The notes under the pieces were generated by a model. It was given only the letters and a program-made list of their open reading frames with translations, did not search any database and had not been told where the DNA came from. Positions 7,004 to 13,451 of a stretch of DNA of 19,926 bases are shown here, piece after piece (position 1 is the stretch's first letter; each line of letters opens with the position of its first letter). The stretch lies in NCBI GenBank assembly GCA_022790905.1, contig JAAVYC010000191.1, forward strand, positions 1 through 19,926. Reading direction: 5' to 3'. The DNA is from Lachnospiraceae bacterium (GTDB lineage Bacteria > Bacillota > Clostridia > Lachnospirales > Lachnospiraceae). Position numbers and translations under genes: made by a program.

Positions 7004-8674
7004 ATGGGTAAATATGCAATTGGAGTGGATTATGGAACATTATCAGTCAGAGCATTACTGGTGGATATCAAGACCGGAGAAGAAATCACAAGCAGCGTCT
7101 ATGAGTATCCGCACGGCGTTATGGAAGAGCGCATTCCATCCGGAGCTACTTTAGCACCTGGCTGGGCTTTACAGGATCCACAGGATTATTTGGATGGTTT
7201 GATTCAAACCGTAAAAACAGTTGTCACAGAAAAAGAGATTTTCCCAGAAGAAATCGTCGGTATCGGAGTAGATTTTACTTCTTCCACAGTGATGTCTGTG
7301 AAAAAGGATAAAACCCCACTATGCCAGTTAAAAGAATTTGAAAATGAGCCTCATGCCTATGTAAAATTATGGAAACATCACGGTGCTGAAAAAGAGGCAC
7401 AATACATAGATCAAGTCATAAAAGAGCGCGGGGAAACATGGATCGATCTCTACGGCGGCAAAGTCTCCAGTGAATGGATGATTCCAAAAGTGCTAGAAAC
7501 TCTGCGTTATGCTCCAGAAGTATATAAACAATCAGACCGTATGATGGAAGCATTGGACTGGATTATCTGGCAGATGACTGATGTCGAGACCAGAAGCGCC
7601 TGTGGTGCAGGTTATAAAGCATTTTACCGCCATGACACTGGATATCCAACAAAAGATTTCTTCAAAGCTCTCGATCCTGCTATGGAAAACTTCATTGAAG
7701 AAAAAATGGACGCCCCGATCAAATCCATCGGAGAAGCAGCCGGATATCTCTGCGAATCCATGGCAAGTCAAATGGGTCTGGCTGCCGGAACCCCTGTGGG
7801 AACTGGTATCATCGATGCTCATTCCTCCCTTCCTGGATGTGGAATCGGAAAACCGGGCGAGATGATGATTATCGTCGGAACTTCTTCTTGTCATATGATG
7901 CTCTCTGAGGTGGAATCCGGTATCGAAGGCGTTGGCGGTCTGGTAAAAGACGGTATCATGCCAGGATATTTTGGCTATGAAGCAGGACAGTGCTGTGTTG
8001 GTGATCATTTCGCATGGTTTGTAGACAACTGTGTTCCAGAAAGCTATCATCAAGAAGCAAGAGAAAAAGGAATCTCTGTACATCAGCTTTTGACAGAAAA
8101 ATTAGACGGCTACAAAGCTGGACAGAGTGGACTGGTTGCTCTTGACTGGTTCAACGGCGTTCGCTCCCCATTGATGGATTTTGATCTCAACGGCTTGATT
8201 ATGGGTATGAACCTTTTAACAAAACCGGAAGAAATTTATCTCGCACTGATCGAAGCAACTGCTTATGGAACTAGAATGATCATTGATTCCTTTGAAGATG
8301 CAGGCGTGAAAGTGGGCTCCATCGTCTTAAGCGGCGGAATCCCTGTAAAGAACAGCATGCTTGTTCAGGTATATTCCGATATCTGCAAACGTGATATCAA
8401 AGTCTCAGCCAGCACACAGGCGAGTGCTTTAGGAGCTGCCGTTCTCGGTATCGCAGCCGCACCGGAAGAAGTGACCGGATACAAAAATGCCAATGAAGTC
8501 GCACAGGCTCTTGGAAAAATACACGATAAGATCTATACTCCAAACTCGGAAAATACCGTGGTTTACGATAAGCTCTATGATGAATATAAGACATTACATG
8601 ACTATTTTGGAAAAGGTGCCAATGATGTAATGAAACGTCTGAATAAAATCCGCGAAGAACAGCGCGCAAAATAA
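7004..8674 (+). CDS. araB: Ribulokinase (AraB-type FGGY carbohydrate kinase)
   Basis: A 556-residue kinase of the FGGY/ASKHA superfamily, close in length to L-ribulokinases (about 560). It would phosphorylate L-ribulose, or another ketopentose, at the expense of ATP. The N-terminal phosphate loop reads GVDYGTLSVRALLVD (residues 7-21, D9), followed by GVGIDFTSS-like GIGVDFTSSTV. The C-terminal ATPase half shows GTSSCHMM, the GYEAGQCCVGD segment typical of AraB, and LSGGIPVKNSMLVQVYSDI. The ATG at 7004 is chosen because GGAG lies 8 nt upstream and the glycine-rich loop follows at once; an in-frame ATG at 6917 lies inside araM and lacks a ribosome site. A terminator follows, so the operon has two genes. 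No arabinose isomerase or ribulose-phosphate epimerase is in the window. Confidence 0.95.
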   Translation: MGKYAIGVDYGTLSVRALLVDIKTGEEITSSVYEYPHGVMEERIPSGATLAPGWALQDPQDYLDGLIQTVKTVVTEKEIFPEEIVGIGVDFTSSTVMSVKKDKTPLCQLKEFENEPHAYVKLWKHHGAEKEAQYIDQVIKERGETWIDLYGGKVSSEWMIPKVLETLRYAPEVYKQSDRMMEALDWIIWQMTDVETRSACGAGYKAFYRHDTGYPTKDFFKALDPAMENFIEEKMDAPIKSIGEAAGYLCESMASQMGLAAGTPVGTGIIDAHSSLPGCGIGKPGEMMIIVGTSSCHMMLSEVESGIEGVGGLVKDGIMPGYFGYEAGQCCVGDHFAWFVDNCVPESYHQEAREKGISVHQLLTEKLDGYKAGQSGLVALDWFNGVRSPLMDFDLNGLIMGMNLLTKPEEIYLALIEATAYGTRMIIDSFEDAGVKVGSIVLSGGIPVKNSMLVQVYSDICKRDIKVSASTQASALGAAVLGIAAAPEEVTGYKNANEVAQALGKIHDKIYTPNSENTVVYDKLYDEYKTLHDYFGKGANDVMKRLNKIREEQRAK

Positions 8675-8705
8675 TATTAGATGATAAATACCATATGATG
8701 CACAA

Positions 8706-8737
8706 ATCAGGGGATGCCGCTATGCACATCCCCTGAT
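8706..8737. terminator. Terminator between araB and the convergent response regulator
   Basis: An 11-bp perfect stem, ATCAGGGGATG paired with CATCCCCTGAT, around a 10-nt loop. The plus-strand tail is CTGTATTTTC, only moderately T-rich. It lies between two convergent genes and probably acts in both directions. The stem core AGGGGATG/CATCCCCT recurs in the terminator at 16852-16875. Confidence 0.78.
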
Positions 8738-8745
8738 CTGTATTT

Positions 8746-9783
8746 TCAGATACAATAAATTTTTCTATAATCTGACGGCGCATACCCTGTTCTCTTTTTA
8801 AAAAAGCGCCCCATATATTTGTAATCTCCAAAACCCAGCTGTTCCGCAATCTCCATCACATTTTTATCTGTACTAATCAATAATTTCCTGATCAGATCAC
8901 TTTTATATTGTCCCACATAATCGATATAAGATCTTCCTATTTCAATATGAAACCTATAACTTAAATAAGTATTGCTGACATAATTCATATTTGCCATATC
9001 CGTCAGACTAAATTTTTCATAAGGATGCCATAAGATATAATCCACCGTGTTTGATATGATCTCGGACACCTCATCCGGTACGTATTCTTTTATAAACCGA
9101 TAAAGACTCAGCAAATATTCCGACACCTCTTTTTCCACTGTTTTCCGCTCCTGAGCTTTCATTAGATATGTTCTTATCTCCTCTTTTTCCAAAAGAAGAT
9201 TTTCCAGCCACGGATACTTTTCTACCACCTTTTCCTGTATCCCTCGCAGTCCCCGTGCCATCGACAGATCATCAGAATCCGTACTGCTATTCTCTTTAAG
9301 GCATCTTTTGAGATACCGTTGTATCACCGATTCTATTTCCTGCTTTTTACCCAGAATACAGGCTGCAACCACATCCTCCCCGAAATCTTTTTTTTGTATA
9401 AATCTTTGCTTTATCACAGTTCCCACCCTGCGATATATGTAGGCTATCTTCTCTGCCTCTATCGGTTTTACAAAATAGTCAAAAGCCCCTAATCTCAACC
9501 CCTCTCTGGCATATTCAAATTTCGCACATTCGCTCATTAAAACAACACATTGACATAATCTTTCTTTTTGGACAATCTCCAATAGTCGAATTCCGTTCAT
9601 ATGCGGCATCTCGATATCAGAGAATAACAGATCCGCCCTTTCCCTGTGTAAAAATTCCAGTGCCTCCGCACCGTCCGAGGCTTCTGCTATCAGCTCTGTC
9701 CTCTGTCCCAGATTCTGCTCCAATATACGACGTATCCAGGCCCTAACCATATTGCAGTCATCCGCTATCACAATTCGCAGCAT
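8746..9783 (-). CDS. Response regulator with AraC-type DNA-binding domain
   Basis: A 345-residue two-component response regulator of the YesN/AraC class. The receiver domain (residues 1-120) has acidic D8 and D9, phosphoacceptor D56 (FSDIEMPHMNG), S84 and K106 (FVKP). A helical linker follows, and the C-terminal 100 residues form an AraC-type double helix-turn-helix (SLTDMANMNYVSNTYLSYRF, then NVMEIAEQLGFGDYKYMGRF and FKKRTGYAPSDYRK). The start at 9783 is chosen because AAGG sits 8 nt upstream and the receiver begins at once (MLRIVIADD). An in-frame GTG at 9888 would add 35 residues but lies within the leader terminator. No histidine kinase gene is in the window. The gene is divergent from amiE, the most likely target. 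Confidence 0.93.
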   Translation of the reverse strand: MLRIVIADDCNMVRAWIRRILEQNLGQRTELIAEASDGAEALEFLHRERADLLFSDIEMPHMNGIRLLEIVQKERLCQCVVLMSECAKFEYAREGLRLGAFDYFVKPIEAEKIAYIYRRVGTVIKQRFIQKKDFGEDVVAACILGKKQEIESVIQRYLKRCLKENSSTDSDDLSMARGLRGIQEKVVEKYPWLENLLLEKEEIRTYLMKAQERKTVEKEVSEYLLSLYRFIKEYVPDEVSEIISNTVDYILWHPYEKFSLTDMANMNYVSNTYLSYRFHIEIGRSYIDYVGQYKSDLIRKLLISTDKNVMEIAEQLGFGDYKYMGRFFKKRTGYAPSDYRKIYCI

Positions 9784-9859
9784 ACACATCACCTTCTTAT
9801 ACAATCTTAATGTAAATAAAAATCTCGCTTCACTGAGTCTCAAAAACTTTCCTATAAAT

Positions 9860-9909
9860 AAAAAAGTCTCTCGCAGCATTTTATACACTACAAAAGACCT
9901 CGTTGTCTT
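9860..9909 (-). promoter_or_regulatory. Attenuator-like leader of the response regulator
   Basis: Minus strand: a 13-bp stem (5' arm 9900-9888, 3' arm 9876-9864, including G-U pairs) closes an 11-nt loop and runs into six T residues (9865-9860), the shape of an intrinsic terminator. Its 5' arm overlaps a second hairpin, AAGAC-AACGAG-GTCTT (9909-9894), with a six-base loop having A at position 1 and G at position 4. The two cannot form together. The terminator lies between the strong promoter and the start codon, so premature termination near +65 is predicted. What relieves it is unknown. Confidence 0.55.
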
Positions 9910-9932
9910 AGTCTCTATTTTTAATTTTTTAT

Positions 9933-9961
9933 ATTATAACACATCTCCTTCTAATAATCAA
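9933..9961 (-). promoter_or_regulatory. Promoter of the response regulator gene
   Basis: Minus strand: TTGATT (9956-9961), 17 bp, perfect TATAAT (9933-9938) with an extended -10 TG. The leader to the start codon at 9783 is about 143 nt, long enough to hold the attenuator. The -35 region includes TTTGATTA, the same 8-mer as the LacI half-site at 5402; this may be chance. Confidence 0.72.
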
Positions 9962-9965
9962 ACCT

Positions 9966-9979
9966 CCATGTAAGCATGG
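9966..9979. promoter_or_regulatory. Inverted repeat upstream of the response regulator promoter
   Basis: CCATG-TAAG-CATGG, a perfect 5+4+5 inverted repeat just upstream of the -35 box of the response regulator. It could be an operator for a dimeric regulator; no second copy was found by eye. Confidence 0.35.
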
Positions 9980-10044
9980 CTATTTTTCTTATTGCTTTCA
10001 GGAACAAACCTAAAAAGAATCCTCCTTTTGCTAAAAAATATGCG

Positions 10045-10073
10045 TTTTCAATTTTAACCATACATCTTAAAAT
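10045..10073 (+). promoter_or_regulatory. Weak candidate promoter for amiE
   Basis: TTTTCA (10045-10050), 17 bp, TAAAAT (10068-10073). The spacer and -10 contain the perfect inverted repeat ATTTTAA-N9-TTAAAAT (10051-10073). The weak -35 would suit activator dependence. The predicted start near 10080 puts the terminator at 10105-10150 inside the leader. Confidence 0.35.
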
Positions 10074-10099
10074 AATATCGTCAACAAAATAAAAACTAA

Positions 10100-10150
10100 T
10101 TTGCAAAGGTGCAAGCGAGAAACAGGAATGTTCGCCGTGCACCTTTTTTT
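10100..10150 (+). promoter_or_regulatory. Attenuator-like leader upstream of amiE
   Basis: AAAGGTGCA (10105-10113) pairs perfectly with TGCACCTTT (10138-10146), with an inner GCGA/TCGC stem, and ends in seven T residues (10144-10150): an intrinsic terminator 73 nt before the amidase start. No upstream plus-strand gene needs a terminator here, because araB ends at 8674 and has its own. A competing hairpin, TTTGC-AAAGGT-GCAAG (10100-10115), shares the 5' arm and has a six-base loop with A at position 1 and G at position 4. An on/off leader is inferred. Confidence 0.6.
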
Positions 10151-10222
10151 GTTGAAACAATGAGTACTCAATTGATCACCTAATTAATTTTTAACATTTT
10201 TTAGTTACAGGAGGATTCTATT

Positions 10223-11248
10223 ATGACACATGGAGATATTTCATCGAGCGCGGATTGCGTAGGCGTAGCAGTAGTAAACTATAAAATGCCAAGACTTCAT
10301 ACAAAGGCACAAATCATTGATAATTGCCATAAAATCAGCGATTATATCGCTGGATTAAAAACAGGGCTTCCGGGACTCGATCTGGTTATTTTTCCGGAAT
10401 ACAGCACGCATGGCATTATGTATGATTTTGATGAAATGATGGAAAACGCCTGTACGACAGACGGCGAAGAAGTTGCTATTTTTAAAAAAGCATGTATTCA
10501 AAATAAGGTCTGGGGTGTATTTTCTCTTACCGGTGAACGCCACGAAGAACATCCAAATAAAGTTCCCTATAATACCTTGATCCTGATCAATGACAAAGGA
10601 GAAATCGTACAAAAATATAGAAAAATGATACCATGGACCCCAATTGAAGGCTGGTATCCGGGCGACAAAACATATGTCACCGAGGGACCAAAAGGTCTTA
10701 AAATCAGTATGATTATCTGTGATGACGGCAATTATCCTGAAATCTGGAGAGACTGTGCCATGAGAGGCGCAGAATTGGTCATCCGCTGTCAGGGATATAT
10801 GTATCCGGCAAATCAGGAAGAAATCAACGTGGTACCTGTTATGGCATGGTGCAATAACGTTTACGCAGCCGTTGCCAACGCTGCCGGCTATGACGGTGTA
10901 TATTCCTATTTTGGCCATTCTTCCATCTGCGGATTTGACGGACATATCATTGGCATTACCGGAACGGAAGAAAACAGCTATCAGTATGCCCAGCTTTCTG
11001 TAAACGCTATCCGTGACGCAAGAGCCAACTGGCAGTCTCAGAACCATTTATATAAGCTCCTTCACAGAGGTTACACGGGTACTCTCAACTCCAAAGAAGA
11101 GCGTTTTGGAAACCCAGAATGCCAGTTTGAATTCTATCAAAATTGGGTCAATGATCCTGAAGGAACACAGCAAAAAGTGGAGTCTTTCACAAGAAAACTT
11201 CCAGGTGTAAAATATGCTCCTATTGAGGGTATCCCATTTGAAGAATAA
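10223..11248 (+). CDS. amiE: Aliphatic amidase (acylamide amidohydrolase)
   Basis: A 341-residue nitrilase-superfamily amidase that hydrolyses short-chain aliphatic amides to the carboxylic acid and ammonia. The sequence follows the Pseudomonas aeruginosa AmiE pattern closely, including the N-terminus MTHGDISSS and the blocks VGVAVVNYKMPRLHT, VWGVFSLTGERHEEHP and IRDARANWQSQNHLYKLLHRG. The catalytic residues fall at the same numbers: E59 (FPEYS), K134 (YRKMIPW), E142 and C166 (IICDDGNYPEIWRDCAM). The related formamidase AmiF is shorter and lacks this N-terminus. AGGAGG precedes the start by 8 nt. The gene stands alone between an attenuator-like leader and a terminator, divergent from a response regulator. 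It probably serves nitrogen or carbon supply. No amide transporter lies beside it. Confidence 0.95.
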   Translation: MTHGDISSSADCVGVAVVNYKMPRLHTKAQIIDNCHKISDYIAGLKTGLPGLDLVIFPEYSTHGIMYDFDEMMENACTTDGEEVAIFKKACIQNKVWGVFSLTGERHEEHPNKVPYNTLILINDKGEIVQKYRKMIPWTPIEGWYPGDKTYVTEGPKGLKISMIICDDGNYPEIWRDCAMRGAELVIRCQGYMYPANQEEINVVPVMAWCNNVYAAVANAAGYDGVYSYFGHSSICGFDGHIIGITGTEENSYQYAQLSVNAIRDARANWQSQNHLYKLLHRGYTGTLNSKEERFGNPECQFEFYQNWVNDPEGTQQKVESFTRKLPGVKYAPIEGIPFEE

Positions 11249-11286
11249 CTCAATTTACATTTTTTCATCTTAATATACTCATTTCG

Positions 11287-11322
11287 ATAGCACCAACCGG
11301 TTTTATTTCCCGTTGGTGCTAT
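11287..11322. terminator. Bidirectional terminator between amiE and kdgK
   Basis: A perfect 11-bp stem, ATAGCACCAAC with GTTGGTGCTAT, around a loop with an extra GG/CC pair. Both strands are moderately AT-rich beyond it (TAAAATAT on the plus side). It sits between two convergent genes. Confidence 0.8.
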
Positions 11323-11341
11323 TAAAATATCAGTGATACGT

Positions 11342-12367
11342 TTATCTCTGAACACGTCCCGATCCATCTCCTCCAGCTAATCTTTCAACCTCTTCCATTG
11401 TCACAAGATTAAAATCTCCCTCTATTGAATGTTTTAAGCAGGAAGCGGCAGTGGCCAATTCAATTGCTCTTTTCATTCGCTCCCCGTTTAAAATCGCCGC
11501 AATCAGTCCCGCACCAAAACTGTCACCGCCTCCCACACGATCCACAATATGCAGATCATACTTTTTACTGAAGTAGTACTCTTCCCCATCATAGAGCATC
11601 GCAGACCAGCGATTATCATTTGCAGAAAGGGATTCTCTTAATGTAATTGCCACTCTCTCAAATCCAAAACGATCTGCAAGTTGTTTCGCCACATTTTTAT
11701 AGCCTTCGTGGTGAACAGCGCCTTCCGTAACATTTGTGTTCGGAGCATAAATATTAAAAATATCTGACGCATCTTCCTCATTCGCAATACAGATATTTAC
11801 ATATTTGCAGAGCTCTCCCATAACTCGATTTGCACTTTCTTTGCTCCACAACTTTTTTCGGTAATTTAAGTCACAAGAAATTTTTACTCCCTGTCTCGCC
11901 GCTTCCTGACAGGCATCCAGACAGATTTTTGCCACATTTTCGTTTAATGCCGGGGTAATTCCTGTAAAATGAAACCATTTCGCTCCCTGAAAAATCCTCT
12001 CCCAATCGAAATCTTCCCCAGAAGCTGTGTAGATCGAGGAACCAATACGATCATAAATCACTTTAGAAGGCCTCTGGGAAGCACCTTTTTCCAGATAATA
12101 GACTCCAATTCGCTCTCCGCCACGGACGATGTCGGAAGTGTCCACCCCATATTTTCTCAGCGAATTAATCGCCGTCTGTCCAATTTCATGTTCCGGAAGC
12201 TTGGTAACAAATTTTACATCAAATCCATAGTTTGCCAGAGACACCGCCACATTTGCCTCTCCGCCGCCATATGTCGCCTCAAATTTGTCTGCTTGTACAA
12301 AACGTTCGTATCCCTCCGGTTCGAGTCTTAACATAATTTCACCAAACGTCACTATTTTCCTTCTCAT
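11342..12367 (-). CDS. kdgK: 2-keto-3-deoxygluconate kinase (PfkB family)
   Basis: A 341-residue sugar kinase of the ribokinase/PfkB family, most like KDG kinases, which phosphorylate 2-keto-3-deoxygluconate to KDPG. The N-terminus FGEIMLRLEP (residues 8-17) is typical of KDG kinase. The glycine-rich substrate signature is YGGGEANVAVSLANYG (33-48), and the C-terminal catalytic motif reads DRVGGGDSFGAGL with the base at about D282. The start at 12367 is chosen over the in-frame ATG at 12391 because GGAG lies 6 nt upstream and the FGE strand follows. It is 32 nt downstream of the KDPG aldolase gene on the same strand, so the pair is an operon for the last two steps of uronate or KDG breakdown. 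Fructokinase activity is the main alternative, but context favours KDG. Confidence 0.9.
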   Translation of the reverse strand: MRRKIVTFGEIMLRLEPEGYERFVQADKFEATYGGGEANVAVSLANYGFDVKFVTKLPEHEIGQTAINSLRKYGVDTSDIVRGGERIGVYYLEKGASQRPSKVIYDRIGSSIYTASGEDFDWERIFQGAKWFHFTGITPALNENVAKICLDACQEAARQGVKISCDLNYRKKLWSKESANRVMGELCKYVNICIANEEDASDIFNIYAPNTNVTEGAVHHEGYKNVAKQLADRFGFERVAITLRESLSANDNRWSAMLYDGEEYYFSKKYDLHIVDRVGGGDSFGAGLIAAILNGERMKRAIELATAASCLKHSIEGDFNLVTMEEVERLAGGDGSGRVQR

Positions 12368-12399
12368 TTTTCTCTCCTTTTTCTCTATCATTTTATGAT

Positions 12400-13290
12400 T
12401 TATTTCTGTACGAATAAAATCGTATACCCTGCTGTCTCATCTTTCAAAGCGATAGAAAGCATTTTCCCATCTTGATACTCCACGCTATCTAAATCAAATT
12501 CCAATCCCCGAAATTCCAGATAATTTTTTGCACGATCTAGATAATTCGCACTAATTGTAACGACTTTCCTCTCCTCTCCAAAACTTAACAGGTCATCTAA
12601 TATTTCCACAACTTTTCCAGATTTCTCATCTCTCTTTGGAAATTGTACATGTAGAATCTCCAATCCCAACATTAATTTTATGGCTTCTTTCGTAAGCCTT
12701 GTGATCTCATCAAACTCTCCTTTATCAACAAGTTCACTTTTTACCATCCAGCTTCCCCCACAGGCCAAAATTTTTGGAAAAGCCAGATACTCATTCAGAT
12801 TTGACGCACTGATTCCACCTGTCGGCATAAACTTCATATTTGTATAGGGCGCGCTCATGGACTTGATCATTTTAAGTCCGCCTGCCGTCTCTGCAGGAAA
12901 AAATTTTACTACATCCAATCCCAGCTCAATTGCCTGTTCTACATCACTCGGCCCCGATGTGCCCGGTGTCACTGCAATCCCTTTTTTTACACAGTGTTCC
13001 ACTACTTTTCTGTTAAACCCTGGACTAACAATAAATTCTGCACCAGCTTTCACAGCAAGATCTACCTGTTCTGTTGTCAACACTGTTCCTGCACCAATGA
13101 GCATATCCGGAAATTCTTCTCTCATAATACGGATCGATTCTTCTGCTGCCTCTGTCCGAAACGTCACCTCAGCACAAGGCAGTCCGCCCAGACAGAGCGC
13201 CTTTGCAAGCGGCTTTGCATCTTCTGCACGATGTAACGCCACCACTGGCACAATTCCGATTTTTTGAATCTTTTCTAATACCTCATTCAT
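12400..13290 (-). CDS. eda: KDPG/KHG aldolase (Eda) with C-terminal extension
   Basis: A class I aldolase that cleaves 2-keto-3-deoxy-6-phosphogluconate to pyruvate and glyceraldehyde-3-phosphate. Residues 1-205 form the usual TIM barrel: VPVVALHRAEDAKPLAKAL, E41 and R45 in CAEVTFRTEAAE, GAGTVLT (66-72), FIVSPGFN, and Schiff-base K129 in VVKFFPAE. Typical Eda proteins have about 210 residues; this one has 296. The extra 85 residues (GLEILHVQFP..., YLEFRGLEFDLDSVEY..., GYTILFVQK) alternate short strands and a helix and resemble half of a glyoxalase/VOC-type module. AAAGGAGAG precedes the start. It is the first gene of the eda-kdgK operon and is divergent from the GH2 gene. The aldolase call is firm; the tail's function is unknown. 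Confidence 0.93.
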   Translation of the reverse strand: MNEVLEKIQKIGIVPVVALHRAEDAKPLAKALCLGGLPCAEVTFRTEAAEESIRIMREEFPDMLIGAGTVLTTEQVDLAVKAGAEFIVSPGFNRKVVEHCVKKGIAVTPGTSGPSDVEQAIELGLDVVKFFPAETAGGLKMIKSMSAPYTNMKFMPTGGISASNLNEYLAFPKILACGGSWMVKSELVDKGEFDEITRLTKEAIKLMLGLEILHVQFPKRDEKSGKVVEILDDLLSFGEERKVVTISANYLDRAKNYLEFRGLEFDLDSVEYQDGKMLSIALKDETAGYTILFVQK

Positions 13291-13371
13291 GATTCTCTCC
13301 TTTTTCGTTAAAACTTTTTACATGGATTTTTTATTATTCTTCCCAATTTTTAGCGTAGAATCCCTTGAATC

Positions 13372-13419
13372 TGGCAATAATTATTTTATCTTGGCAATTC
13401 TGACCAAACGACATTAATT
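13372..13419. promoter_or_regulatory. Divergent eda/GH2 control region with TGGCAAT direct repeats
   Basis: TGGCAAT occurs at 13372-13378 and 13392-13398, two direct copies 20 bp apart. Two weak promoters overlap here. On the minus strand, TTGGTC (13402-13407), 16 bp, AATAAT (13380-13385) points to eda. On the plus strand, TTGGCA (13391-13396), 17 bp, TTAATT (13414-13419) points to the GH2 gene. The repeat spacing of about two turns suits an AraC-type or tandem-binding regulator. All assignments are tentative. Confidence 0.3.
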
Positions 13420-13451
13420 TGCAATAGGAATATAAATTTGGAGGAAATTAT

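Larger units (their letters stand above)
9784..10222. other. Divergent control region between response regulator and amiE
   Basis: This 439-nt stretch has no convincing gene; short open frames in it have no start signals or family resemblance. It holds, from left to right, the response regulator's leader with terminator and competing hairpin (9860-9909), its promoter (9933-9961), an inverted repeat (9966-9979), a weak promoter for amiE (10045-10073) and the amiE leader with a second terminator and competing hairpin (10100-10150). I do not recognise a known riboswitch here. Confidence 0.6.

Noticed and set aside
7532..8083. 183-codon open frame antisense to araB
   Set aside because: Shadow of the ribulokinase coding strand; no start signal or recognisable domain.
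9784..9888. In-frame GTG start extending the response regulator by 35 residues
   Set aside because: A GAGG lies 9 nt upstream, but the start codon falls within the leader terminator, the added sequence precedes the normal receiver start, and the ATG at 9783 has a better site.
10020..10100. First hairpin of a complete two-hairpin ANTAR site
   Set aside because: I checked each G that could sit at loop position 4 with an A at position 1; none is flanked by a stem, so the ANTAR reading stays partial.
9960..10222. A known metabolite riboswitch upstream of amiE
   Set aside because: No multi-stem aptamer or familiar conserved core is visible; only the terminator and a small hairpin fold convincingly.
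10355..11047. 230-codon open frame antisense to amiE
   Set aside because: It lies wholly opposite a well-supported gene with exact catalytic residues; its translation resembles no family and has no ribosome site.
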